64,000 nucleotides of DNA from Luidia sarsii (lineage: Eukaryota > Echinodermata > Asteroidea > Paxillosida > Luidiidae). How positions within the stretch are numbered: the first letter of the stretch is position 1; every line of letters begins with the position of its first letter. Shown here in pieces: positions 47,501 through 54,250 of this stretch. The position numbers were made by a program, and so were the translations under genes. Under the pieces are notes generated by a model. That model was not told the origin of the DNA. It saw only the letters and a list, made by a program, of their open reading frames with translations, and made no database searches. The DNA lies in the NCBI GenBank assembly GCA_949987565.1, contig OX465102.1, forward strand, positions 24,886,385 through 24,950,384, read 5' to 3'.

Positions 47501-49673
47501 GCTCATCGTCTTGCGATGGATCTTAAGTTACGATGGGTTTGGTGAAATCGGCTGCAGGACAGACGTACGAACCGCAACCTCGCACGTTCAATAGGGGATC
47601 CCGGGGGTCCCAGGTTCCCTGGAAAGGTTGCAGTGTTATGGTTGCCCTTCACACCGTCTGTCCTGTTATATACCTCCATTGCCTTGAGAGCTGCTGTGCA
47701 GGAGCAAATGCCGTCCCATAGTTAGCAGTTGCCAAACCCAAAGAAACACAGGTCTACCTCATACACACTGGGGAATATTTGGACGATAGATAATTGTGCT
47801 ATCTTTGGACATTTGTTCGGTGTCCCTCTCTCTCTTTCTCTCTCCATCGTTCTTCCAATTTGTTTTTATCTGTTGCATGTGGAGATAACAAAGTGGGATT
47901 TTTTTTTAATTTTTTTTTTTAAATAAATTTTCTGGCTGATCAAACTAGCCCGAGGCAGATGTCTGGCACCAGACTCCCATTAGGGACTGATAACAAGGGA
48001 AGGCGCTGCCTAGCAACGGGCCTTAATGCCAGACACTGGGGACAGACTTTCTGGATTCTTTTTGCGGCTGGCATTTGCTTGAACATCCCCCTCAGCCTTC
48101 ACACAAACCCCTTAACGTGCAGTCCATGCACAGCCATCACCTAATCCTGGCCATCGCTAAACGGGAATGCTGCAAGTTCTAGCACCGCCGCCGAGAAATG
48201 AAAACAAGTTTGTTTGGTCTTTGTTAGTTGTCTTCCTTCGTTCCCATTCAAAATTTGCAGTTGAAATGGTTGACATCGCTGTAAGCTTTTTGAAACCGGC
48301 AGTGACTGATGCCACAATGCAATTTCATACGGCATCAGTCCCACGATAAATCCAAGAGCCCGCAAACGAAGGGATATAGCAATCTGCGATGAAATAAGGC
48401 TTTGGCAGTCTTTCTGCTTCTTCCTGGCACAGACAAACTCAAGGCCTGTAGCCAGGCAACCGGTAATCTAATCCCGAGCCCAGAGGGTTTTTTTTGATTG
48501 AAAATTTGCTTGCATTGAAATGTTTTCCACTCGTAAACAGGGTAAAGAATAATACAAATATGCAGGTACAAAAATACATTTCCGGTCAAAAGAAAATTGA
48601 TTAATCTTGAAGTTGTACGAACAAAATGAGAAACTCAACAAAATATCCTGGGCTATCGATTCTAGCGGGGCCTTTCCCTAAGGCAAGAAAGGCAGGACAA
48701 AAATCAGGAAGAAGTAATGAGACACCAGACTAAAGACTAACACAAGACTGTGGACAATTTTCTGAAGGATTCTCCCATGTTGTTTTGTTGTTGTTGCCTG
48801 TGCCTTTGAGAAAGGTTCTGCTAGGGTAGAAACGTCAGGCTCATTTTTTAGCCAGTTGCAGTCAGCAGTTTGCAAAAAAAAAATTAATATGACTATTATG
48901 TGGTGTATTGTCTGAATAGGTCGATCCTAACAGGATCTTTCTCTAAGGCATTCTGCCTTTCAAATATGTAGAGAGCCTGACATTTTGATCCTAGCAGGAC
49001 CTTTCTCAAAGGCCGTCGGGCGCTCCTAATTTTTTATTTTTGCATTTTTGGTAATTTTTAGTCACTCTGCAATTTGCAACATTTTTTGCAAATGACTCTC
49101 ATGTGCTTTATTGTCTGAATAGGTCGATCTGAACAGGACCTTTCTCAAAGACATTCTGCTTTTCAAAAATGTAGAGGGCCCCCATGTTTCAAACCTAGCA
49201 GGGCCTTTCTTAAAGACATTCTCTGCCTTTCAAAATGTAGAGAGCCCGACATTTTGATCCTAGCATGACCTTTCTCAAAAGCCGTTGATATTTGCATTTT
49301 GGTCATTTTTAGCAAGTCAAAAGTTTGCAACATTTTTTTGCATATGACTCATGGGCTTTTCTTACTTTATTGTCTGAATAGGTCCTGGAGAAACGACCTT
49401 CCGCGGGGAGTGTGCGCCCTGGTGTCCACCTCAATCGAGCACCCAGACGGGCCGCTGATGGGCGGAGTGCGGGGCACAGTGCTTGCCTCGCGCTTCCTGA
49501 TCGAGCCCTGCGGCTCGGGCAAGTCTCGCCTGACCCACATCTGCCGGGCGGACACCAAGGGGCGGACGGTGGACTGGTACAACAAAGCCTTCGGCCACGT
49601 CACCGCCAGGCTGGTGGCCAAGATCCGGGACCTGTACGTCCACGAGGCCGAAGGACCAGAGACCAAAGTCTGA
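10309..49673 (+). CDS. DLC1/STARD13: DLC1/STARD13/STARD8-family RhoGAP-START protein (gene span, 13 exons, 5' incomplete)
   Basis: The thirteen joined exons encode about 1276 residues with the DLC-family order: tail of a SAM domain, long Ser/Pro/Arg-rich linker, RhoGAP, START. Known DLC proteins stimulate GTP hydrolysis by RhoA/Cdc42 at focal adhesions and membranes, and the START domain is a lipid-binding fold. Visible hallmarks are [14 protein letters not shown] (end of SAM), [55 protein letters not shown], an arginine finger in [54 protein letters not shown] and [18 protein letters not shown]. Codon phases match at every junction except inside exon 3, which has a net one-base loss. Vertebrates have three paralogues; this looks like the single invertebrate counterpart, so the symbol is a family label. 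The SAM core and start codon were not found and probably lie before base 1. A 3' UTR of about 4.6 kb follows. Confidence 0.95.
11137..11246 (+). repeat. Repeat family A copy
   Basis: The block runs CTTTGAGAAAGGTCCTGCTG, GGATCAAAACCTC, TGTGCATTATGGTC, TTTTAGTCAGTAAGCAG, ATTGCAACATTTTT, covering the full family A order in a single-orientation copy. Confidence 0.8.
13240..13600. other. CpG-dense patch inside DLC intron 1
   Basis: This stretch is richer in G+C and CpG than the surrounding intron (for example CTGCGCGGCCGGGGCGGACG near 13508). It could be an alternative promoter or first-exon region, since DLC genes in vertebrates use several promoters. No convincing coding exon with a donor was seen, so this is only a possibility. 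Confidence 0.25.
14150..14314. mobile_element. Small inverted-repeat element (MITE-like)
   Basis: The ends GGGATCAATTTCACCGGAG and (reverse complement of the right end) GGGATCGATTTCACCAAACT form imperfect terminal inverted repeats around about 165 bp of non-coding sequence. A related end occurs at 47405-47556 (GGTGAAATCGGCTG). No target duplication could be fixed by eye. Confidence 0.6.
14319..14810. mobile_element. Hairpin MITE and repeated end fragments (family D)
   Basis: The segment 14319-14400 is a near-complete hairpin: GCCGCGTTTCCACTGCACTT at the left pairs with AAGTCCAGTGGAAACGGC at the right, with GGTTAAAGTAACC/GGTTACTTTGACC inside. Further copies of the motif GTCCAGTGGAAACG, or close variants, recur near 14505, 14731 and 14793, mixed with CTCGGTTACTTTAACCGAG-like palindromes. 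The same end motif bounds the element at 60071-61020. Confidence 0.65.
15497..15785. repeat. Repeat family A, head-to-head cluster plus partial copy
   Basis: A reverse core (GTTTCGATCCTAGCAGGACC) meets a forward core (TTTGAGAAAGATCCTGCTGG, GATCGAAACGTCAGG) through a short spacer. A further partial forward copy follows at 15702-15785 (AGAAAGGTCCTGCTATCAG, GATTTGCATTTTGG, TTTGCAATATTTTTTG). Confidence 0.75.
16987..17062 (+). repeat. Repeat family A right-end fragment
   Basis: GGACTGAAATGTTAGGCCCC, then TTTGTATTTTAGGTC and GAGTAAGCAGTTTTCCAA, corresponds to the right part of family A. It ends about 70 bp before the exon 2 acceptor. Confidence 0.55.
17135..18863 (+). CDS. DLC1/STARD13: DLC-family exon 2: large serine-rich linker exon
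   Basis: This is a 1729-nt open exon (576 codons plus one base), starting in phase 0 after GTGCACAAAG and ending in phase 1 at AGAG|GTGAGT. It opens with [18 protein letters not shown], the conserved acidic/CAIS block after the SAM domain. The middle has many Ser-Pro and Arg-Ser sites and the conserved block [16 protein letters not shown] followed by LVISGPV and LFNCVDLEQ, as in DLC1. The last part has [11 protein letters not shown] and a Leu-rich helix, [20 protein letters not shown], at the place of the LD-like region of vertebrate DLC1. The vertebrate SIYDNV tensin-binding motif is not evident. The exon is much richer in G+C than its flanks, which creates long spurious ORFs on both strands. 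Most of this linker is probably disordered and phosphorylated (inference). Confidence 0.95.
18864..23022 (+). other. DLC1/STARD13: DLC-family intron 2
   Basis: A phase-1 intron of 4159 bp with GTGAGT donor and CTTCACAG acceptor. It holds degenerate family A pieces near 18965 and 22846-22915, several poly-T, poly-C and poly-A runs and a short ATCATC run near 20300. No exon was recognised inside. Confidence 0.85.
22846..22915 (+). repeat. Repeat family A, degenerate pair
   Basis: GGTCCTGCCAGGATCAAAAG and, 42 bp later, AAGGTCCTGCTGGAATTGAA are two diverged cores in the same orientation. Confidence 0.55.
23023..23448 (+). CDS. DLC1/STARD13: DLC-family exon 3: Ser/Pro/Thr-rich linker with an internal frame break
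   Basis: The acceptor GCTTCACAG precedes AAGAGGGG; the phase-1 join gives [16 protein letters not shown], followed by Ser/Pro-rich and Thr-Thr-Pro repeat sequence. The conserved [18 protein letters not shown] end (23396-23448, donor CAACAG|GTGAGC) is in a different frame. The upstream frame stops at TGA 23397-23399, and the downstream frame is closed by a TGA near 23221, so neither frame spans the exon. The whole gene is also one base short of a consistent phase. The simplest explanation is a lost base in the GGGG run at 23360-23363: one more G would join the frames through [12 protein letters not shown] true allele or a hidden short intron remain possible. Confidence 0.85.
23898..24060. mobile_element. 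Family C element, rearranged copy
   Basis: GAACCACACCTCTTCTTAAG followed by AAGAGACCTTATACATGGTG and TCACCGCAAG matches the right arm of the element at 2191-2400. The left part (TGCATGGTGGGTGAAAC, AGGGTTTGCGG) corresponds to its flank. Confidence 0.6.
26358..26408 (-). repeat. Repeat family A core fragment, reverse
   Basis: TGATCCTAGCAGGACCTTTC is the exact reverse complement of the family A core; little else of the element remains. Confidence 0.7.
29497..29550. repeat. (GA)n microsatellite
   Basis: An uninterrupted GA dinucleotide run of about 27 units; the overlapping Ser-Leu ORF on the minus strand is its translation. Confidence 0.95.
30298..30835. repeat. CT/TCTG-rich simple-sequence block
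   Basis: More than 500 bp of TCTC, TGTC and TCTGCC-type units in an almost A-free pyrimidine-rich + strand. Long Leu/Ser/Cys/Val ORFs on + and Arg/Gln ORFs on - are repeat translations. The last 130 bp approach a hexanucleotide periodicity (TCTGCC, TCTGTC). Confidence 0.9.
31375..31450 (-). repeat. SINE tail fragment
   Basis: GAGCACTGTGTGCTCAGTGC then TTTGCCC and GCAGGCAGCTCGGTC resemble the flank and B-box side of the SINE copies at 7655 and 59811, in the same orientation, but without an intact B box. Confidence 0.4.
32911..32976 (+). CDS. DLC1/STARD13: DLC-family exon 4
   Basis: This 66-nt exon lies between acceptor GACTCTGCAG and donor CTCCAG|GTGAGC. Its first base completes the codon split after exon 3 (AG|T), and it ends in phase 2. 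It reads [20 protein letters not shown], matching the conserved [16 protein letters not shown] block just upstream of the RhoGAP domain in vertebrate DLC proteins. It is too short to appear as an ORF, and was identified by similarity and phase. Confidence 0.92.
32977..34904 (+). other. DLC1/STARD13: DLC-family intron 4
   Basis: A phase-2 intron of 1928 bp (donor GTGAGC, acceptor ATTTCAG). It carries several poly-T and poly-G runs. No family A copy or inverted-repeat element was seen. Confidence 0.88.
34905..35024 (+). CDS. DLC1/STARD13: DLC-family exon 5: pre-RhoGAP helix
   Basis: This 120-nt exon runs from acceptor GGAATTTCAG to donor AGCTG|GTAAGA and keeps phase 2 at both ends. It encodes [20 protein letters not shown] and then [21 protein letters not shown]. 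This matches the Leu-rich segment and W in vertebrate DLC (LLQKYSLLKLTALLEKYTP then GFSW) that leads into the RhoGAP domain. Twelve bases past the donor the intron becomes a long pyrimidine tract. Confidence 0.93.
35025..35565 (+). other. DLC1/STARD13: DLC-family intron 5 with pyrimidine pentanucleotide tract
   Basis: A phase-2 intron of 541 bp. From about 35037 to 35120 it is a pyrimidine tract that changes from CCCCT to CCCTT units. A family A core (AGAAAGGTCCTGCCAGGATG, near 35452-35475) precedes a long poly-T run that supplies the 3' pyrimidine context. Confidence 0.9.
35566..35798 (+). CDS. DLC1/STARD13: DLC-family exon 6: RhoGAP N-terminal half with arginine finger
   Basis: This 233-nt exon runs from acceptor GCCTGTCAG to donor CCCCG|GTAAGT. 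It encodes [17 protein letters not shown], then [40 protein letters not shown] and [19 protein letters not shown]. The Arg codon in [11 protein letters not shown] at 35738-35740 is the catalytic arginine finger position of RhoGAP domains, so GAP activity should be intact. The exon ends in phase 1 and joins exon 7 as D-N-M-S-Y. Confidence 0.96.
36019..36115 (+). repeat. Repeat family A copy, diverged
   Basis: ACTCTGCCTTTGAGAAAGGG, then GATTCAAAACTGCC and CAGCTAACAGTTTTGTGAC. The core is damaged but the order is kept. Confidence 0.5.
37357..37625. repeat. 21-bp minisatellite
   Basis: About thirteen tandem copies of a 21-bp unit, AAAGCATATTACAATTATGT plus A, with variants CACGTT, CATGTT and AATAAT. 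The 21-bp period keeps frames open, giving the His-Asn-Cys-Asn-Met-Leu ORF on the minus strand. There are no spacers, so it is not CRISPR-like. Confidence 0.95.
38925..39110. repeat. CCCTCT-rich simple repeat
   Basis: About 185 bp of CCCTCT, CTCTCC and CCCTCC units, all pyrimidine on the + strand with almost no purines. Overlapping Ser/Leu/Pro and Arg/Glu/Gly ORFs are repeat translations. Confidence 0.93.
39530..39642 (-). repeat. Repeat family A copy, reverse
   Basis: The block opens with ATGTTGCAAACTGCTTACTG ACTA-type sequence (right end of family A, reversed) and closes with CCTAGCAGGACCTTTCTCAA AGGCAGAGTG (reversed left end). It is a full-length single copy on the minus strand. Confidence 0.8.
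40038..40163 (+). CDS. DLC1/STARD13: DLC-family exon 7: RhoGAP middle
   Basis: This 126-nt exon runs from acceptor CCTCCCCAG to donor TTCACCT|GTGAGT, entering and leaving in phase 1. It reads [20 protein letters not shown] then [20 protein letters not shown]. The [15 protein letters not shown] stretch is a hallmark of RhoGAP domains and nearly identical to vertebrate DLC proteins. Confidence 0.96.
40164..42383 (+). other. DLC1/STARD13: DLC-family intron 7
   Basis: A phase-1 intron of 2220 bp (donor GTGAGT, acceptor TTTTTTCAG). It contains a poly-T run of about 24 at 40310, and a family A head-to-head/tandem cluster at 42166-42272 close to the 3' end. Confidence 0.9.
42166..42272. repeat. Repeat family A cluster upstream of exon 8
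   Basis: TCTCAAAGGCATTCTGCCTT TGAGAAAGG forms a small palindrome at the left end. It is followed by a core (GGTCCTGCTAGGATTGAAAC GTCAG) and a second, shorter tandem core (GGCAGAATGCCTTTGAGAAA GGTCCTGC). The cluster ends about 110 bp before the exon 8 acceptor. Confidence 0.8.
42384..42517 (+). CDS. DLC1/STARD13: DLC-family exon 8: RhoGAP
   Basis: This 134-nt exon runs from acceptor TTTTTTCAG to donor AACCAG|GTGAGA, entering in phase 1 and leaving in phase 0. It encodes [20 protein letters not shown] then [20 protein letters not shown] and NENQ, matching [20 protein letters not shown] of vertebrate DLC1. It is separated from exon 9 by an intron of only 316 bp that is largely filled with repeat family A. 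Confidence 0.96.
42518..42833 (+). other. DLC1/STARD13: DLC-family intron 8, largely repeat family A
   Basis: A short phase-0 intron of 316 bp (donor GTGAGA, acceptor TTTGTACAG). More than half (42614-42785) is family A in inverted and tandem arrangement, so the transcript should contain a strong hairpin between the two RhoGAP exons. Confidence 0.92.
42614..42785. repeat. Repeat family A inverted and tandem cluster
   Basis: The left arm GGCCTGACGTTTTGATCCTC GCAGGACC pairs with GGTCCTGCGAGGATGGAAAC GTCAGGCC across a spacer of a few bases. A further forward core (GGTCCTGCTAGGATCGAAAC) follows within 50 bp. The paired arms share the variant GCGAGG in place of the usual GCTAGG, while the third core has the usual sequence. 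Confidence 0.88.
42834..43040 (+). CDS. DLC1/STARD13: DLC-family exon 9: RhoGAP C-terminal part
   Basis: This 207-nt exon (69 codons, phase 0 at both ends) runs from acceptor TTTGTACAG to donor TTCATG|GTAAGC. It begins [20 protein letters not shown], the Rho[14 protein letters not shown] motif, and ends [19 protein letters not shown], matching the NLAATQGLAHMIAECKKLF end of the vertebrate domain. The polybasic [23 protein letters not shown] linker lies between. A pyrimidine-rich tract follows the donor closely. Confidence 0.96.
43041..45204 (+). other. DLC1/STARD13: DLC-family intron 9
   Basis: A phase-0 intron of 2164 bp. It has a TCTTCC-rich pyrimidine tract just inside the 5' end (43060-43265) and a 14-bp tandem pyrimidine repeat near the 3' end (45050-45138). 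The middle has A-rich and C-rich runs and a GC-richer stretch (44550-44890) with no recognisable exon. Confidence 0.88.
45050..45138. repeat. 14-bp tandem repeat near exon 10 acceptor
   Basis: Six or so copies of TCTCCTCCCAATTC. It lies 65-155 bp before the exon 10 acceptor and adds to its pyrimidine-rich environment. Confidence 0.92.
45205..45351 (+). CDS. DLC1/STARD13: DLC-family exon 10: RhoGAP-START linker
   Basis: This 147-nt exon (49 codons, phase 0 at both ends) runs from acceptor GTACCACAG to donor CTGAAG|GTGGGT. It starts [20 protein letters not shown] and ends [17 protein letters not shown], matching the vertebrate VPEEM and DYQHFLQDCVDGLFK segments. It is sandwiched between a 14-bp pyrimidine-rich tandem repeat upstream and about 420 bp of almost G-free CCCTCC-type repeat downstream. 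Confidence 0.94.
45352..46496 (+). other. DLC1/STARD13: DLC-family intron 10
   Basis: A phase-0 intron of 1145 bp. It starts GTGGGT and within about 10 bp enters a pyrimidine-rich repeat of about 420 bp. The rest is ordinary AT-rich intron with a normal acceptor (TGTTCTTCCAG). Confidence 0.9.
45360..45780. repeat. CCCTCC/CCAT pyrimidine-rich repeat after exon 10 donor
   Basis: About 420 bp of CCCTCC, CCATCC and CCACC units. I see only one G on the + strand between about 45375 and 45775. Long Pro/Ser/His ORFs on + and Gly/Arg/Glu ORFs on - are translations of the repeat. Confidence 0.95.
46497..46660 (+). CDS. DLC1/STARD13: DLC-family exon 11: START domain start
   Basis: This 164-nt exon runs from acceptor GTTCTTCCAG to donor GAAAG|GTAGCC and ends in phase 2. 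It encodes [40 protein letters not shown] and [24 protein letters not shown] and PPLRLW are shared START-domain landmarks of DLC proteins. The donor GTAGCC is slightly weak. Confidence 0.95.
46661..47184 (+). other. DLC1/STARD13: DLC-family intron 11
   Basis: A phase-2 intron of 524 bp with a family A head-to-head copy at 46942-47096, ending about 90 bp before the acceptor. The donor is GTAGCC. Confidence 0.9.
46942..47096. repeat. Repeat family A head-to-head copy
   Basis: The left arm TTGGCCTGACGTTTCGATCC TAGCAGGACC meets a forward core that itself has a small internal duplication (GGTCCTGCTAGGATCCTGCT), then AAGATCGAAACGTCAGGCCC. The right end follows the standard order: GAGAATTGCATTTTGGTAAT, TTTAGTCAGTCAGCAG, TTTGCAACATTTTTG. 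This is one of the best-preserved copies. Confidence 0.88.
47185..47310 (+). CDS. DLC1/STARD13: DLC-family exon 12: START domain middle
   Basis: This 126-nt exon runs from acceptor TTTGTCCAG to donor CTCAG|GTAGGT, phase 2 at both ends. It reads [20 protein letters not shown] then [24 protein letters not shown] and [13 protein letters not shown] are diagnostic for the START domain of this family. Confidence 0.96.
47405..47556. mobile_element. Small inverted-repeat element (MITE-like)
   Basis: The left end GGCTGGATTTCTCAAAGCC and the right end (reverse complement GCAGCCGATTTCACCAAACC) form imperfect terminal repeats. Inside is the palindrome CTTACGATGGATTAACCCAT CGTAAG and a second CATCGTAA/TTACGATG pair. 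The termini resemble those at 14150-14314. Confidence 0.6.
48650..48885. repeat. Repeat family A, degenerate reverse and forward copies
   Basis: A reverse piece (GGCTATCGATTCTAGCGGGG CCTTTC) is followed by a forward core (TGCCTTTGAGAAAGGTTCTG CTAGGGTAGAAACGTCAGGC) and right end (CAGTCAGCAGTTTGCAAA) with an A run. Confidence 0.65.
48886..49381. repeat. Tandem array of family A pieces containing duplicated 3' splice site
   Basis: The acceptor context TTGTCTGAATAGG|TC occurs three times, with AG at 48918-48919, 49121-49122 and 49380-49381. Only the last is followed by coding sequence. Each upstream copy is followed by reversed family A cores. The longer context (TTGCAAATGACTCTCATGTG before copy 2, TTGCATATGACTCATGGGC before copy 3) shows that a unit of about 200-260 bp was duplicated, not just a short motif. 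Confidence 0.85.
49382..49673 (+). CDS. DLC1/STARD13: DLC-family exon 13: START C-terminus and stop
   Basis: The last coding exon starts after TTGTCTGAATAG and its first base completes AG|G. It encodes [60 protein letters not shown] and ends EGPETKV with TGA at 49671-49673. WRTNLPKGACAL, YLIEPCGPGKSKLTYMCR and WYTKSFGH in vertebrate DLC1 correspond. Two earlier copies of the acceptor sequence lie upstream in the intron, but only this one leads into coding sequence. Confidence 0.96.
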
Positions 49674-52600
49674 AAGCGAGCCAACCCTCCTCCTCCTCCT
49701 CCTGCTCCTCCTCCATCCTAAACCCTTCCTATCCCCATTTCGGGGCCATCGTATTCACACCGTTGACGCCGCACCACAGCGGCGACCTGAGATTCACAAG
49801 TGAACGGGCTGCCTGTTTAACAGAAGGTCACAGTACTGCGTCGCTGCCAAGCAGTAAGATTTGTCAGCAGAAAACTATGCGTAAACAAGCGCAGATTCCC
49901 TCGTACGACTGTTACCATGGACGTATTTCCTCGAGATGCTTTCGGAAGAGACGATCTGTCAACATTTTTTCAAGCTTGATGTTTCTATTGCCTCGTGCGA
50001 GCGTATAATCCTGCGTGTGGTGTCTTCGTTCTCATCGGCCTCCGTGGTGCATTATAGGACTCTAGGGGGGCGCTGTAACGCCTGCAACGGATAACCATCA
50101 CCATGTTGGTGAGCTATAATAATGCAGTGCTTTGTGATTTCGGCCCGTCTTGACTTCAGCGGAGCTAAACCCGGCCGTTCAAAGTAGCTTAGAGACATGC
50201 GGGGGTATGGCTGTTCACAAACTGGACTTGGAATGTACCAGTGTGAACGGGCAAAAACTTGCACTTTCATTCCGTCAAAGCACGATTGAACTCTGAAGGA
50301 CTCGGCACTGTGTGGGTAGGAAGTGCTCCCAGAAGGTATTCCCAAGTTTCAGTATTTAAAAAAAAAGTCACCAGAGACAATTGCTTCGTTGTGTGAAACA
50401 GAAGCTAGCTCAGTCTCGCAGCTCGCTCTGCTGTGGAAGAGCTCCAACCCGGCCCACTGTGCATAACGAGAAAGAAGAAGAAAAAAAGCAACAAAAATGT
50501 ATTTATGTATAACGCAGACGAAATTAAGACAGCAAAATTGATGTATGTGTATGTACATGTATGTACTCAGGTTTATATTATTGTAATGCAGAATTTGTTC
50601 GCAGCAGTGAACCCAAATATATGTGTATAGTATTTATATTCTATAACCTTTGTACAGCCCTAAAAAGATATGTGTATATAACAGAAAATATAAACCCGCT
50701 AGACAAACTAATCCTTACCATTATGCGGTTACAGATATTATTTTTAAATATTTTTTATCATCTAATAGTAATAGCCTCATCTTATCAACTCACGTTTCCC
50801 TCTTCCTTTCCCTTCTGGTTTTTATGATTCAAATTAATTTAATGGATCGTTAATTGGGGTGGGGTGGGGCTCTGAAATTCTGTACACTTGGCAGGATCAT
50901 CAGATTTTCAGACCTGTCGTACAATCCATACCCACTGTATTCATTGTTTTGTGGGGTTTTTTGGTTGTTGATTTTTTGTAACACCCAATTCTAATGGTGT
51001 CTTTTAAGATTAGGCAATTTGATAAAGGCGTGTCCCTTTGTCATTCTTTTCCTCTTTTTATTTAGAAAGGGGAAAATGAATTTTCAGTTGGGCTGATCTT
51101 ACAATAATTTTGAAAACGGAGATCCCGGAACAAATTCCCTGATCTGCATAGCTCTCTGGGAATCATTTTAGTGGAGAAAGCGTTCCTCCGACGACTGTAA
51201 GCTGCATTTCTGAGAATCGGTTCCAAGCAAGTTCTGTCCAAAATGCAGCGTCTCATCTGAAAATGCAAACATCAAGGTGTTCTTTTATCTCTATGTTTGA
51301 ACCAACCACAATTTTTCTTCCCGATATAATTAATCCACTCTGCCATGCCTTGCCACTTAAATGGTTGAGAGTGCTATATGGAAACACACTTACTGAATAC
51401 AAGACATGCTTACTACCTTCAAAATCAAAGTTGGGCTTATTTGTGTCTTCGAGTGAAAGAGAAAAATGAGTATGACAAATGTCTACAACTTTTGGGGGCA
51501 ACTGCAGAGCAAAATGGGGAAGGGGGGTAGTGCTTACAAACTCCTGCATGGATGTGAGCTTAATTACTCCTCTGTGTTTACAATACGGTGACAAAATGCC
51601 ATCTGGTAGATTGCGTAGGTGATTGGCTGAACGAGTCAACACTTACTGCACTGAGGCATATTGAGCGTGGTGTTCAGAATGAAGCATCTATCATTTGGCG
51701 TGTTTGCATCGGATTGATACTCCACTGTGTAAATTGTGAGTTTGGTTGGCACCCAGCCCGCAGTCTGTGCATGCACTCGGATGGCTATGTCCTAACAATG
51801 GACCCATCCTTCTTGACAAATACTCTGGTGTGGTTTTTCCTATGGTGCTGAATGCACACGCTGTACATTGCAGTAGCTATGTGCTATAAGTGATCTAGAA
51901 CACTTCAACATATCGTTATCAGTGTATCTACTTATTGCGCTCTTTATCTTATTGGGGTTTTTTTAAGGTTATTTCACACAAGGTTGAACATTTCTCTCTA
52001 CATTTCATCCCAGTTTTTCCTCCTTTTTTTTTTTTTCAACTGTTCTCAGTCAGTTTTTCCTCTGTTTGATTTCACCTCAGATCTCAAATGAACGTCAATG
52101 CTCTGACATTACAATGCCAGCAATACCTTTCTCAAAGGCAGAATGACAACATTTATTCTCCTTGCACACATTTCAGAAGTGGTCAACAACAGCAGTCATT
52201 TTCACACAACCAATGTTGAACATCCTAAGAGCATTTTAGGTGTTTGCAGTCTCTTTTTTTGCTTTCTTTTTTTAAAACTTGGTGGCATAGTGATGAAATA
52301 CACTGATTTTGTGCGTGTGTAAGAGGAACAGAAATGTAACCAGCCTGTACAATCGCTGATGATGTAACTTATGAACACAAACATTACGGCCTAAGAAGTT
52401 TTAAAAAGCTTTTTTAAACAAAAGATAATAGGTTGTTAGGTCATTGCTCTGTTGTCGTAAGAAATTGGTGTGCAAGTATATTTATTGGCTATTGATTTCA
52501 GAGTCGGGTTGACTCTGGAATTCCTGTTGAATCACTATTTCACCTTGTATTTAAAAAGAAAACTAGTCATGAGTATTCTACCAGTAGTCATTAATATTAA

Positions 52601-54250
52601 TTGGTAATGTGGTGCAGAGCAGTACCGTTTTATTGAATTGGTATGATGGGAGGAATTTGGTGCGTTCATTCAATAGTTAATTTATTTATCACTTTTTGAG
52701 ATAATTTATCACAGGTCCTGAGGAAATCGGTTGAATTGTTGCACTATTTTTATTTATTTTTTAATGAAACAAATTATTAAATCTGAACCTGTTTTTCTTT
52801 AATGAACACAAAGCCTAGTTTTAGGTTTTTGGCATATAGGATTGAAATTTCAATTACATATATTTCTTTCTTTTCTTCAGTTCAAAGACTTTGGCTTTTT
52901 TCATCTGTGCTAGTGACAGTCAGGTGCAGCAGCTAGCCAGATACAGAAGGAAGGGCTTTGGCTGTTGCTATGGATGCATATGCTGTGCATAAAATAAATC
53001 CCCTAGCAACAGCTCTTAGCCAATAGCCATAGCCATTTGGTCTAGTTACCCTTTTGGCCCATATCCATTCCTGCACAAAACCAACAGGGGACACTGACTA
53101 ACAAAAGTGGATAAAAGGGACACATTTTTGAAAACCACCACAGACGTTTATTAGCACATGTGTACAATGTTTTTTCTCAAATCAGGGAGATTGCAGCTGA
53201 TAAGTAGTAGGGGTTTCATCTTTCTCTTCTCTTTACTGCTCTGAACCATTTGCAGTCATTGTGTGTACAGTGTTGTACTGCACATTCAATAGATTGTACA
53301 CAAAAATATGCACCGTGGCAGACTCCTATTTTTTTTTTTTAACCACTGCTTAAGGCTCAGCCTTTGTATTCCCAATCCAAAGGCCACAGATAGGAGATAG
53401 ATAGTTTGAATTCCGGTCGAGGAACCCCACTCACTCAAACCCCAACATCAGGACTTCGGGCCAAAAGTTACAGCCTTTGTTTTAAAAGAAGTCCTTCTCT
53501 GTCACATGTTGGGACCAATTCTGTTTTTCTTCAAGATTGACTCAACAAGTAGCCTATGAGAATCGAAATTTTCTCCTCTTGGTCTCCATAACATAGGTGC
53601 ATATCACTTTTTATTCTTCAATTGAAAGTTATTTATTGGTTAAATGTTTTTATTTCCTCAATATTTTGTGTGGGTACGATGTTTTTACAGGGTATGTTTT
53701 CGAGCAATATGTCACCCACTGAAACTGAACTGGATTTAAACCAAAAACAAGATATTGCGCTGCTCGGCTAAATTGTTTATGACTGGTTATGAAAACAATC
53801 TTGTAAGATTCTGTCTTTCAATCCTGTCTTTCCACTGTTTTCTGTTTTCTTTCACTCAAAACCCTAGAAATAAGATGTGACTACCTCCGCAGTGAATTTG
53901 AAGAGCATTCATTTAGAGGAATAGAAGAAAAACATGATTAGCGAAAAAGGTTTATTATACTTCATTATTATTATTATTGTTATTATTTTTTTAGTTTAAA
54001 TTTGTATCTCGGGTGTAGAGTTCTGTATAGTAGTAGCTACAAGGAAGGAGACACCGTGTATTTGACTTGATTTGGATATTTATTTGACAAGCATGTATGA
54101 TGATGTATTTAACCAGTCAATTTATGTTATTATTGTTGCTCAGATTACATGCAATATAATGGAATCATTGGTGTACAAAAAAAAAACTAAAAAAATGTCA
54201 AGATTGTATTAACGGAGATAAGAAAATAAACTGTGCTATTACAATGTAAA
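49674..54250 (+). other. DLC1/STARD13: DLC-family 3' UTR (inferred)
   Basis: About 4.6 kb of AT-rich, largely repeat-free sequence follows the stop codon. It starts with a CTCCTCCTCC run and has several TACATGTA words and poly-T tracts. No coding ORF or second gene is recognisable. The end is placed at the AATAAA at 54225; an earlier AATAAA at 52993 could give a shorter isoform. The extent is inferred, since no transcript evidence is available. Confidence 0.6.
54225..54230 (+). promoter_or_regulatory. DLC1/STARD13: AATAAA polyadenylation signal for the DLC-family gene
   Basis: AATAAA is followed by CTGTGCTATT and, about 20-40 bp later, a GT-rich stretch (GTGGAAACGTAATGTTTTGT), a plausible cleavage context. 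It lies 4.55 kb past the stop codon. Confidence 0.5.

Larger units (their letters stand above)
47311..49381 (+). other. DLC1/STARD13: DLC-family intron 12
   Basis: A phase-2 intron of 2071 bp. It contains a MITE-like element (47405-47556), family A copies (48650-48885) and a tandem array of family A pieces with duplicated splice-acceptor sequence (48886-49381). Confidence 0.9.
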
